From contig NZ_JAIVFX010000005.1 of the NCBI RefSeq assembly GCF_020829625.1, positions 1 to 64,000 on the forward strand: DNA of 64,000 bases, given 5' to 3'. This document shows positions 16,455-25,866 of this stretch, one piece after another. The translations under genes and the position numbers were made by a program. The stretch comes from Nostoc sp. XA010 (GTDB lineage: Bacteria; Cyanobacteriota; Cyanobacteriia; Cyanobacteriales; Nostocaceae). The notes under the pieces are model-generated. The model was given only the letters and a program-made list of their open reading frames with translations, ran no database searches and had not been told where the DNA came from. Position 1 is the stretch's first letter, and each line of letters begins with the position of its first letter.

Positions 16455-17141
16455 TTACTTTTTTTTATTCCAAGGTAAAGCGTAAGTCCAAGGTAGTTTC
16501 CTGACTGTGAAAGGACAATTGATAATGCTAATGGGAGGAAAATCACGACCTGGAGCTAGACCTAAACGCACCTCAGATATCCGTAGCACCAGTTGCAGGG
16601 AAAAGTCCAACTCCTTTCTTCTGTTCATAAAATCGTTGTACAATTTTTTTTGCAGCCCGTTGATATTAATTAGTGGTTTTTTTGCTGAATAGGTTCCAGC
16701 TACTTGATCGCGTTGTAAAACATCTTCTGCGGTCACCGTTTCCGAAAGTGTTTTCTTGGGGGCAATCAGGCTAGGACTTTGGGGCACAGCTAAGTCGCGA
16801 GTTAAGTCTGGTGATTTCCGAATCACGCGGCGCGATTGTTTGCTATGTTCAACTACTAAAGAACTGTTGTCCCAGTCAACGTATACAGCAATATTTTCAG
16901 ATTTATTTTCAATGCTAATCGATAAATCTTTCAAATCATCAATTGGGTATGAGGATTTGAGTTTAAAGGAAATCCCAATTTTATCGTCGAGATTGTTTTC
17001 TTTGAGTTGCTCATCAACGATTCCTTTTTTAAACTCAAATTTAACTTGGTCATCGATGGATTCAACCATGCGGTTAAAAACGTATGAAACACCGATAATA
17101 TAAATCGTTAAAACTACTAAATTCTGGTCGCTACTCCTCAT
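16455..17141 (-). CDS. Membrane-anchored protein of unknown function
   Basis: 228 residues. A single hydrophobic N-terminal segment (NLVVLTIYIIGVSYVF, residues 7-22) is a membrane anchor or uncleaved signal. The remainder is polar with a beta-rich part (ISFKLKSSYPIDDL, ISIENKSENIAVYVDWDNSSLVV) that resembles an Ig-like or LEA-type sandwich, then a conserved-looking C-terminus RKELDFSLQLVLRI. No family is recognised with confidence. It lies between corA (65 nt upstream on the same strand) and rnpB. Confidence 0.6.
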   Translation of the reverse strand: MRSSDQNLVVLTIYIIGVSYVFNRMVESIDDQVKFEFKKGIVDEQLKENNLDDKIGISFKLKSSYPIDDLKDLSISIENKSENIAVYVDWDNSSLVVEHSKQSRRVIRKSPDLTRDLAVPQSPSLIAPKKTLSETVTAEDVLQRDQVAGTYSAKKPLININGLQKKLYNDFMNRRKELDFSLQLVLRISEVRLGLAPGRDFPPISIINCPFTVRKLPWTYALPWNKKK

Positions 17142-17205
17142 AACTTAGAATATTTACTCCCAATGCTAATGAATGTATATCTGACTCATTGTCCATCCAC
17201 AATTT

Positions 17206-18348
17206 TTAATTACGATTAATTGTTACAGAATTTTGCAGCCAGCCTCGTCGCCAAAAAAATAATAGCAATCCAACTGCGATCGCTAACATCACTGCCAAGC
17301 AAAGTGGATAGCCCCAATACCAATTCAACTCAGGCATATTATATGGCGATTTTTCAGTATTGAAATTCATACCATATATTCCGGCAACAAAAGTCAGTGG
17401 AATAAAAATTGTTGAAACTATTGTTAGTACCTTCATGATTTCATTCATTTTATTACTCACCGCCGAAAGATACACATCCATTAATCCAGATGCTAGTTCT
17501 CGGTAAGTTTCCACCATGTCCATCACTTGCACCGTATGGTCATAACAATCTCGCAGGTAAATTCTTACTTCTTCACTAATTAAATCGGGATCATCACGAA
17601 TTAAAGAATTAATTGCATCTCGCTGGGGCCAGATAGCACGACGTAGTTGCAGTAATTCTCGCCTAATTTGATAAATATTTTGTAATGTTTGAGGAGTAGG
17701 TTTAATTATTACTTCCTCTTCTAACTCTTCGATTCGCTCCCCATAAAGCTCCAGTACTGGGAAAAAGCCATCAATAATTGCATCTAACACGGCATAAGCT
17801 AAATAATCGGCTCCCTGTTTGCGAATGATCCCTTTGTTTTTTTCAATTCGCGATCGCACCGCTTCAAAGCAATCATGTTCTGGTTCTTCTTGTACTGTCA
17901 GCAAATAACTTTTACCTAATATTAAACTCACTTGCTCACTGTGAAAACCACATGTTCTCTTTTTTGGTACTACCATGCGGGCAATGAATAGCAATTGGTC
18001 TTCATAATCCTCTGTTTTAGGGCGTTCTGGTACATTTACTACATCTTCTAAAACTAGAGGATGTAACTCAAAAACGTTACCTAATCGTTGTAATATATCT
18101 TGACTGCCTAAACCTTGCACATCTACCCAAGAAATAGATTCGCTATCAAGATATGGAATACATTCTTCTGGAGTTGCTATTTGCTCACGGATGAAATTGG
18201 TTTCGTTATAGTCAATCAGGAAAATTATTGGTGGTGGAGCGTCTGCATCAATAAAAATGGTTCCAGGTATAGTACCTGGTTGGTGATAGAACTCATCTTC
18301 ATATAACTTAGCGACGATTTTGGGAAGGCGACTCAGTTTTCGTGCCAT
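17206..18348 (-). CDS. corA: CorA family magnesium/cobalt channel
   Basis: 380 residues. Large cytosolic N-terminal domain, a long stalk helix, and two C-terminal membrane helices with the selectivity motif YGMNFN (about 334-339) and a second helix ending in FFWRRGW. It forms homopentameric Mg2+ channels in the inner membrane. Length and motif are normal for the family. The ATG is followed closely upstream by an STRR tract (18363-18394). The gene could be cotranscribed with the unknown membrane protein downstream (64-nt gap). Confidence 0.93.
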   Translation of the reverse strand: MARKLSRLPKIVAKLYEDEFYHQPGTIPGTIFIDADAPPPIIFLIDYNETNFIREQIATPEECIPYLDSESISWVDVQGLGSQDILQRLGNVFELHPLVLEDVVNVPERPKTEDYEDQLLFIARMVVPKKRTCGFHSEQVSLILGKSYLLTVQEEPEHDCFEAVRSRIEKNKGIIRKQGADYLAYAVLDAIIDGFFPVLELYGERIEELEEEVIIKPTPQTLQNIYQIRRELLQLRRAIWPQRDAINSLIRDDPDLISEEVRIYLRDCYDHTVQVMDMVETYRELASGLMDVYLSAVSNKMNEIMKVLTIVSTIFIPLTFVAGIYGMNFNTEKSPYNMPELNWYWGYPLCLAVMLAIAVGLLLFFWRRGWLQNSVTINRN

Positions 18349-18586
18349 ACAATATTACCTAATAGTTATTAGTCATTTGTCATTAGTCATTAGTAAAAAT
18401 AATTGACTAGTGGCTAATAATCGGTTAAATGTAATTTTACAAAAACTAATACAAATACGGCAATTTCTAGATTAAGTAATTATTTAGGTTACTAACTTGG
18501 TCATCAGCATTTTGTTGGTAGTGAGTTGTATTTAGAACTAACCACTGAAAAAAAAGTTTCATAATTACAGCTATTTTTAGTTATAA

Positions 18587-18607
18587 GGGCACAGCAATGC
18601 TGTGCCC
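18587..18607. repeat. Perfect palindrome
   Basis: GGGCACAGCA and TGCTGTGCCC are 10-bp arms around one base. It is one of a set of short, GC-richer hairpins seen after genes in this window and may serve as a repetitive extragenic palindrome. Confidence 0.6.
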
Positions 18608-18717
18608 CTACGATAGGTGTGGTTTTAATAGATGAAAACTGCTGTAAGTTTATTTCGTTCAGTGAGTTACCAGCAATACAGATAACATATTGCTTCTGAA
18701 TCAGCAATGGTAAGTAT

Positions 18718-18749
18718 AAAAAAACAGTTTGCCTTGGTAAGACAAACTG
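18718..18749 (-). terminator. Intrinsic terminator downstream of groEL
   Basis: On the minus strand CAGTTTG and CAAACTG form a 7-bp stem with an 11-nt loop followed by seven T. It lies about 200 nt after the groEL stop codon. Confidence 0.8.
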
Positions 18750-18950
18750 CTGAAAAAATATTTATCTGGGTCAAAAGAGGCAAGGGGGCAGGGGGAAAAA
18801 CTGAGACAGAGCTTGTACTTTGCCCCAGTTAAAGCGGGCAAAGAAGGACGGGGCTTCACCCGTGTTTCGCTCCGCTCCACGTAGTTCTTGGAAGGGCTTG
18901 CTCCCCCAGCTAAGAGCTCCCTTCCCCCCTGTCTCTTCGGTGAGCAGAAG

Positions 18951-20654
<1,704 letters not shown>

Positions 20655-20683
20655 TTATTTCTCTAGCGCTTCCATTAGACAAT

Positions 20684-20710
20684 TTAGCACTCACAGCGCC
20701 AGAGTGCTAA
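20684..20710. promoter_or_regulatory. CIRCE operator (HrcA-binding site)
   Basis: TTAGCACTC-N9-GAGTGCTAA matches the CIRCE consensus exactly, 33-59 nt upstream of the groEL start. HrcA binds it and represses until heat stress. Confidence 0.96.
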
Positions 20711-20809
20711 TCTTCCAAGCGGCTCAAGTTACAAATGGAAATAAAAAAAATTGATTAATATACAGGTGATGCTCATATTACATACAGGCAGTAATGCTTG
20801 AATTGGGAG

Positions 20810-21892
20810 ATGAATCTAGACAACTCCCTTAAGTCCCTCGGTATTGCCGACCCTAGCGGCACCGGCTGGTTGGCGGTAGTATTTACGTTTCTCTTGGCTT
20901 GCCTTGTAACGTGGCGTTTAATTCCGACAGTACGCAAATTCGCCTTGCGGGTAGGTTGGGCTGACCAACCCAACGCACGGCGGCTCAACCGAGAACCTTT
21001 ACCCAATGCAGGGGGGCTGGCTATCTACGCGGGTGTAATTGCCGCACTTGTATTAGCTAGCCTTTTACGACCTATCGAACTCCAAAACGTATTGGCTCAG
21101 GTGCTCACTATTCTGTTGGGGGGTTCGATATTAGTCCTTGTGGGCTTTATCGACGATCAGTTCGGCTTACCGCCATCTGTTCGTTTGTGGGCGCAAATTC
21201 TTACGGCACTGTTACTAGTAGCTAATGGCATCAGTATTCATGTCATGTTTGGTACTCCCATAGACTCTCTCCTGTCTATGTCGTTAACAGTACTTTGGGT
21301 AGTAGGAATTACCAACGCCATCAACTTGATGGATGGTATGGATGGTTTAGCGGGAGGAATCAGCTTTATTACCGCCATGAGTTTGTTGGGCGTTGCAGCC
21401 CAGTTTAACAATCGTGCAGCAGCAATTTTGGTATTAGCAGCCTTGGCAGGTGCTGCACTGGGCTTTTTACGTCACAACTTTCACCCCTCGCGGATCATTA
21501 TGGGTGATGCCGGAGCATACTTTTTCGGCTATGTATTAGCAGCAACCAGTATTTTAGGTAGGCTGCAACAAAACACAGTTTATGCGCTAATTCCCACGGT
21601 TTTATTTCTGTTATTGCCAGTAGTAGACACCACTCAAGTATTTGTGCGACGGCTATTAGCAGGAAATAACCCTCTGAGTACTCCAGGCAAAGACCACCTG
21701 CACCACCGCTTACTTGCTTGGGGACTCTCACAACGCCATGCTGCGTTCACACTTTGGTCAATTACCTTAGTTTTCAACTTGCTGGCTATGAGAATACAAG
21801 GCATGAGTTTGGCTGTGATGCTGACTACCGCCAGTAGCATTATCATTCTTTTGGGCTTTACTATCTGGCAAAGGATACGTCAACAGCCCTAA
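20810..21892 (+). CDS. WecA/MraY-type polyprenyl-phosphate sugar-1-phosphate transferase
   Basis: About 360 residues with ten or so membrane helices. It transfers a sugar-1-phosphate from a UDP-sugar to undecaprenyl phosphate, the first step of an envelope polymer (O-antigen, teichoic-like or exopolysaccharide). Visible: PNAGGLAIY, the DDxxD-type VGFIDDQFGLP, NAINLMDGMDGLAGG with catalytic Asp, MGDAGAYFFGY, and the cytosolic HHRLL motif (GKDHLHHRLLAWG). The last element is typical of the WecA/TagO branch rather than true MraY. GGGAG abuts the ATG at 20810 too closely for a normal site; a TTG at 20798 is an alternative. It starts divergently from groEL and the two share their promoter region. 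Confidence 0.85.
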   Translation: MNLDNSLKSLGIADPSGTGWLAVVFTFLLACLVTWRLIPTVRKFALRVGWADQPNARRLNREPLPNAGGLAIYAGVIAALVLASLLRPIELQNVLAQVLTILLGGSILVLVGFIDDQFGLPPSVRLWAQILTALLLVANGISIHVMFGTPIDSLLSMSLTVLWVVGITNAINLMDGMDGLAGGISFITAMSLLGVAAQFNNRAAAILVLAALAGAALGFLRHNFHPSRIIMGDAGAYFFGYVLAATSILGRLQQNTVYALIPTVLFLLLPVVDTTQVFVRRLLAGNNPLSTPGKDHLHHRLLAWGLSQRHAAFTLWSITLVFNLLAMRIQGMSLAVMLTTASSIIILLGFTIWQRIRQQP

Positions 21893-21899
21893 TTCCTTG

Positions 21900-21927
21900 T
21901 AGGGTAGGCATTGCAATGCTAGCCCTA
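21900..21927 (+). repeat. Imperfect palindrome after the transferase gene
   Basis: TAGGGTAGGCATTG and CAATGCTAGCCCTA pair with two mismatches. It begins 8 nt after the stop codon. There is no T run, so any terminator role is uncertain. Confidence 0.5.
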
Positions 21928-22068
21928 CTATGGTTTATTCAGTCCAGCAAAAATTCAAGCTTGAGTTACATTCTATATTCCGCTCTTTAGAGAGCAGCAA
22001 TTTTAAATTTGGCTTGCTAATTTTACGGGAGCAATTTGTATGATAGCCCAGCTACTATTTATCAGTTA

Positions 22069-22196
22069 TCTATAGGAATCGTATTTGATTTTTGAAATTA
22101 TCTACGTGGGTGGGGAGTAGGGAATAGGGAATAGGGAATTAGGCTTTTCGATCTGTACCGAGCTTTTTTAGAAATAAAACATTAGTCCTATATATC
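22069..22196 (-). repeat. MITE-like dispersed repeat, copy 2
   Basis: Inverted relative to the copy at 244-383, with high identity over the whole length. The main differences are in the central STRR-like GGGGAGTAGGGA segment. It has no coding capacity. Confidence 0.75.
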
Positions 22197-22584
22197 TATT
22201 TATTAGTTTTGTTTGAAAGGATTTTTTAAACTTATCTAACAGGCTATACTTGCTGAAAAGCAACATACGCTAAACAATTAGAAAATGGCAATAAATGATA
22301 ATATTGGCGCAATCTAGGTATCGGCGCTCATATTTTCTTGCAATTTTTACAAATCCAAATCCTTGAAAATATAAATGAATTCTTTTTAAGAACGCTGTTG
22401 TGTCTATTTGCTATATAACAGATGTACATCATTTGGTTGCTTGTTATAGTTAAATATTTTCACATTTAATATTAAGTACTTGTGTTACTTTTGCTCTCCT
22501 CAAGTTTGTGAATTATGAGCTATATAGTTATTCAACTTAAGTATTAAATAAGATCATTACCAATAGTCTAGGAAAAGCAAAGAC

Positions 22585-22947
22585 GTGAACCGTTTCCAAA
22601 AGCTATCCTCAATTGTGTTCTTGCTATTAGCCTTCATTTATCCACCTGCTTTGGCTGAAGCCAAGGATAATACTCTAACCAATGTTCTTAATGAACAAAG
22701 TCTTGACGCACAGACAAAATTAGTTGGAGGACAAAGTGAAGAGCTTTTGTTAGCTCATCGACGGACTCGAAGACGTTATCATAGACGGCAACGGACTGGA
22801 AGATATTATTATCAACGCCAGAGGAATCGACGACATTATAGACGACGCTATCGCTCTGTACGTTATCACGGACAACCATATCGTCATGGAGAATGGGAAC
22901 TTGTGCGCGATCGTCATGGACGATTAATGTATGATTGGCAGCGTTAA
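22585..22947 (+). CDS. Secreted Arg/Tyr/His-rich basic protein
   Basis: 120 residues. GTG start at 22585 with AGGAAAAG about 10 nt upstream. A signal peptide (hydrophobic core LSSIVFLLLAFIYPPALA, cleavage after ALA) is followed by a short linker, then about 60 residues dominated by Arg, Tyr and His in units such as RRRYHRRQR and RRHYRRRYR. The C-terminus HGEWELVRDRHGRLMYDWQR looks more ordered. It may bind a polyanion such as exopolysaccharide, DNA or the cell wall; no named family is recognised. An open frame on the opposite strand (22688-23116) is considered its shadow. Confidence 0.6.
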   Translation: MNRFQKLSSIVFLLLAFIYPPALAEAKDNTLTNVLNEQSLDAQTKLVGGQSEELLLAHRRTRRRYHRRQRTGRYYYQRQRNRRHYRRRYRSVRYHGQPYRHGEWELVRDRHGRLMYDWQR

Positions 22948-23146
22948 TAGTATTTACATCCAATTTTCCCAGAGAATCTTTATGCGTAAATCCTAATGTA
23001 AGCAGACTTATTTGAGTTATCTGATATTCCTGCTCAAAGTAGCGATTGGCAAGCGCCCCCACAAGTGCTTCTTTGCCTGAAAAAATTAATGCAACGACCC
23101 TACTAGATAGCTGCACGGGTGGCGTCTAGGTTGATTAATAAGTTCG

Positions 23147-23178
23147 TAGTTGGCGCTTTAGCGCTAAAGTACCAACTA
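23147..23178. terminator. Hairpin near the fabG 3' end
   Basis: TAGTTGG...CCAACTA outer arms and CTTTAGCGCTAAAG inner palindrome, ending 26 nt from the fabG stop. It may be a terminator of fabG; the T run is poor. Confidence 0.45.
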
Positions 23179-23203
23179 TGAACAATCGCTACCCCTCAAC
23201 TAT

Positions 23204-23950
23204 TTAGGCCATCACCATACCGCCATCAACATTAAAAACTTGTCCGGTGATGTAGTTGGCGGCGGGATCGGCGGCGAGGAAGCGCACCATCCCAGCGATT
23301 TCTTCGGGTTGACCGAAGCGGCCGAGGGGGATGTATTTGAGAATATCTTCGGGGTTGTTGAGGTCGCTGGTCATATCGGTGGTGATGAATCCAGGGGCGA
23401 CGGCGTTAACAGTGATCCCACGAGTAGCTAGTTCTTTGGCAACGCTTTTGGTGAAGCCGATTACACCCGCTTTGGCAGCGCTGTAGTTTGATTGTCCTGG
23501 GTTGCCCATTAGCCCAGCTACGGAGGTAATGTTGATAATCCGCCCCGATCGCTGCTTAAGCATAATTTTACTGATGGCGCGTGTACATAAGAAAACACCA
23601 GTTAGATTAAGGTCTATCACAGCTTGCCAATCTTCTGTCTTCAAACGCAAAAGCAGATTGTCGCGGGTAATACCTGCATTGTTGACTAAGATATCCACAC
23701 GGTTGAACTTTTCGATGACGGACTTAACTAGTGCGTCTACTTGATCGCTTTTAGAAACATCAGCTTGGATAGCGATCGCTTGACCTCCCGCACTTGTAAT
23801 TTCTGCAACAACTGCTTCAGCTGCTGCACTAGAACTGGCATAATTGACAACTGCGATCGCTCCCTGTGTAGCTAATTCAATTGCGATCGCTCGTCCAATT
23901 CCTCGTGATGCACCTGTGACAATTGCGACTTTATCTTGTAATAGTGTCAT
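23204..23950 (-). CDS. fabG: 3-oxoacyl-ACP reductase FabG
   Basis: 248 residues; NADPH-dependent reduction of beta-ketoacyl-ACP in fatty-acid synthesis. Visible: [12 protein letters not shown] (residues 13-24), [14 protein letters not shown] (about 90-103), the catalytic Ser in [12 protein letters not shown], and the Tyr-x-x-x-Lys pair in SNYSAAKAG (about 154-162). The C-terminal [16 protein letters not shown] is typical of FabG. Full length. It stands alone; no other fatty-acid gene is adjacent. Confidence 0.93.
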   Translation of the reverse strand: MTLLQDKVAIVTGASRGIGRAIAIELATQGAIAVVNYASSSAAAEAVVAEITSAGGQAIAIQADVSKSDQVDALVKSVIEKFNRVDILVNNAGITRDNLLLRLKTEDWQAVIDLNLTGVFLCTRAISKIMLKQRSGRIINITSVAGLMGNPGQSNYSAAKAGVIGFTKSVAKELATRGITVNAVAPGFITTDMTSDLNNPEDILKYIPLGRFGQPEEIAGMVRFLAADPAANYITGQVFNVDGGMVMA

Positions 23951-24533
23951 TTAATGTTCCTCAATCTTAGAAATACTGCGCTAATTATCTTATGGTGATT
24001 TAGGGAACATCTGAATATTGTCTCGATAATTAAATATCTATAGTTATTTCTCTCTTAATTGATGAATAACTTGAAGCAACATATTGTTAATTTAATTTAT
24101 AGCTGTGACGCCCAATAACCCATCGTAGCCATCGCCCTATTGCATACGCTAGAAAGTGTTGTAGCTACAAGCATTGTAGGCATCACTTTTGGGAATGCCT
24201 GTATAGTTTATAGCTTTTCCTAATCAAATGAGTTAGATCAGAGCAAGTAAGCAGCTTTCTCTTAGGGCGTTAGGGGTGGGGTTCTGTACCTACTCAACTA
24301 AGAACCGCTATAGTGATGTACTTGGTCAGGATAGGTTTAAATACATATTTAATCCATATACACAAACAAGAATAATATACGAATTTTATTATAATTATTT
24401 AAGATTTTTTACTGGCAAATCATTCTATATTGACTAATTTAATCCTTTCCCAACAAAAACTCATAAACCTATACCGCTTTTATTTTCTAAGAATTACTAT
24501 TGAAACAAACAATTGAAAATCGGTGTGTATCAC
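23951..24533. other. Intergenic region between divergent fabG and thioredoxin genes
   Basis: No gene is supported. It contains repeat fragments: near 24145-24208 (CTTTTGGGAATGCCTGTATAG, like 2306-2328) and at 24241-24312 (a second dispersed repeat, homologous to 33076-33155). The rest is AT-rich. Confidence 0.5.
24241..24312 (+). repeat. Dispersed repeat, copy A
   Basis: Shares GTACCTACTCAACT and GAACCGCTATA, with alignable flanks beginning GCAAGT, with 33076-33155. A trace (GAGCTTGTTCTAA) is also visible at 49107-49120. Function unknown. Confidence 0.6.
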
Positions 24534-24851
24534 ATGGCAAATAAAAAGCAATTTAACAGCTTTGAAGAGATGCTGTCTGCTTCTGATGTACCTGTATTAG
24601 TAGATTTTTACGCTGACTGGTGTGGCCCATGCCAAATGATGGTACCAATTTTAGAACAAGTCAATGCCCAACTTAAGGATCGCCTGCGAATTGTCAAAAT
24701 CGACACAGAGAAATACACAGATTTGGCTACTCAGTATAAAATTGCTGCTCTACCAACCTTAGTACTATTTAAGCAGGGTCAGCCTGTGGATCGGATAGAG
24801 GGAGTGATGCAAGCACCGCAGTTAGTGCAATATCTACAAACAAAGGTTTAA
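24534..24851 (+). CDS. Thioredoxin
   Basis: 105 residues, standard thioredoxin length; cytosolic dithiol-disulphide oxidoreductase. The active site is ADWCGPCQMM (Cys pair near residues 29 and 32), with the conserved cis-Pro in IAALPTLVLFKQGQ and the C-terminal Gly-Val segment. It begins MANKKQFNSFEEML; the start at 24534 is preferred over one seven codons earlier. The sequence resembles the cyanobacterial y- or x-type rather than the m-type, but I cannot settle the subtype. A terminator-like hairpin follows within 40 nt. Confidence 0.92.
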   Translation: MANKKQFNSFEEMLSASDVPVLVDFYADWCGPCQMMVPILEQVNAQLKDRLRIVKIDTEKYTDLATQYKIAALPTLVLFKQGQPVDRIEGVMQAPQLVQYLQTKV

Positions 24852-24884
24852 GCTAACACTTAAAATTTGGATTTTAGCTGCCAG

Positions 24885-24910
24885 AGGCGCGGAATATCGC
24901 GTCTTTTTTA
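24885..24910 (+). terminator. Intrinsic terminator of the thioredoxin gene
   Basis: AGGCGCG and CGCGTCT pair with one G-U wobble around a 6-nt loop, followed by a T tract. It lies 34 nt after the stop codon. Confidence 0.75.
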
Positions 24911-25065
24911 GTGGATTAGCACAGCTTGTAGCCCTACAAATCACTGTGTAAAATCTTAAGTAAATATTAAGCATATCTACTTATACGTCTAGAGGAAGTA
25001 CTTTAGAAATTGAGATAGCTATATTGTGTAGATATAACAAAATATCTTGACAAGTAAAGCAATAT

Positions 25066-25230
25066 ATGAATTACAAGCAGCAAAGACCTGACAAAGCCTA
25101 TATTTGGGTGAATATTGATTTTGATAAGGTTAAATATAGAATAGATGCGGTGACTTGCCAAATTGAGCGGGTTATAGAAAAGCACCAAATTTCAAATCAA
25201 ACTGGTCAATCAAGCAAAATAAATAATTAG
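25066..25230 (+). CDS. Possible small protein, 54 residues
   Basis: An open frame beginning MNYKQQRPDKAYIWVNIDF. No ribosome-binding site is clear and no family is recognised. It lies in a decay zone upstream of a GUN4 remnant, so it could itself be a gene fragment. The codon use looks reasonable (no runs of rare patterns), which is the only support. Confidence 0.3.
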   Translation: MNYKQQRPDKAYIWVNIDFDKVKYRIDAVTCQIERVIEKHQISNQTGQSSKINN

Positions 25231-25380
25231 GTTATCTGTAGGGCGATGTCTACGATTAGCTACACCTGCACAAGTTATTTTTAGTGCAAGCGTAGGCGTA
25301 TCCCAAGGTAGGCACCGTTTTGCACAACAGATTTTAGGCAAAGCAACTATTTTGTCAAACACTAAATAGTACTATTATTT

Positions 25381-25770
25381 GATAATTTTCCACCGAATTT
25401 ATACTTATTTATTAGTCATTATTTTATCCTCGACACTCAAGGCTGGTTAGATGATGGAGAAATTAAAAGATTTCCTCGTCATGACCTTTATATTATTAAT
25501 AAGCTCTGGGTTCAATATAGTGAAGGCAGATTTGGTTTTAGCGTCCAACAACGTATTTGGCAAGCCAAGAAAGATTGTAAGCGCTTTGCTTATAAAGTTG
25601 GATGGCTAGCAAGTCTTGCCAATAGTGAATGGGTTAAATATGAAGAATATACTTTCACCTTAGACGCACCTAAAGGGCACTTTCCATCTATATCTCGGTT
25701 AGTGGGTTTAGATTCTAGAAATATTAGTGCGCTTCAGCATCGAGTAAAGATTTTTTTGTCACGATACTAG
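25381..25770 (+). pseudogene. GUN4-domain gene remnant, 5' end missing
   Basis: A frame open from a stop just upstream to TAG at 25768 encodes about 125 residues, with no ATG, GTG or TTG at its left part. The peptide reads GWLDDGEIKRFPRHDLYII, LWVQYSEGRFGFSVQQRIW, WVKYEEYTFTLDAPKGHFPS, a clear match to the tetrapyrrole-binding half of GUN4 domains (consensus LW..YS.GRFGFSVQ..IW, then L.APKGHLP). The first half of the domain is missing. GUN4 proteins bind chlorophyll precursors; multi-domain GUN4 copies are common in Nostoc, so this is probably the tail of a lost paralogue, not the essential copy. The region between 25231 and 25380 shows no N-terminal part. Confidence 0.75.
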
Positions 25771-25866
25771 TGAAACAGGGCAATATTGTTATGACTGTGA
25801 ACTTTGTTACCCAATCCCAAAATCCCCCAATAAACTGGGGGACTTTGACTCCCTAATCCCAACCTC

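Larger units (their letters stand above)
18349..18950. other. Intergenic region between corA and groEL
   Basis: No gene is supported. From left to right: heptad repeat (18363-18394, TCATTAGT type), a palindrome (18587-18607), the groEL terminator (18718-18749), a short G-rich tract (18784-18796) and a GC-richer segment near 18835-18950. Two short open frames here overlap repeats and the groEL tail and are not credible. Confidence 0.55.
21893..22584. other. Intergenic region with repeats
   Basis: No gene is seen. It holds a hairpin (21900-21927) that may end the transferase transcript, copy 2 of the dispersed MITE-like repeat (22069-22196), and AT-rich sequence upstream of the next gene. Confidence 0.55.

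Noticed and set aside
22688..23116. 142-codon frame on the minus strand
   Set aside because: It is antisense to the secreted basic protein, whose signal peptide makes it the more credible gene.
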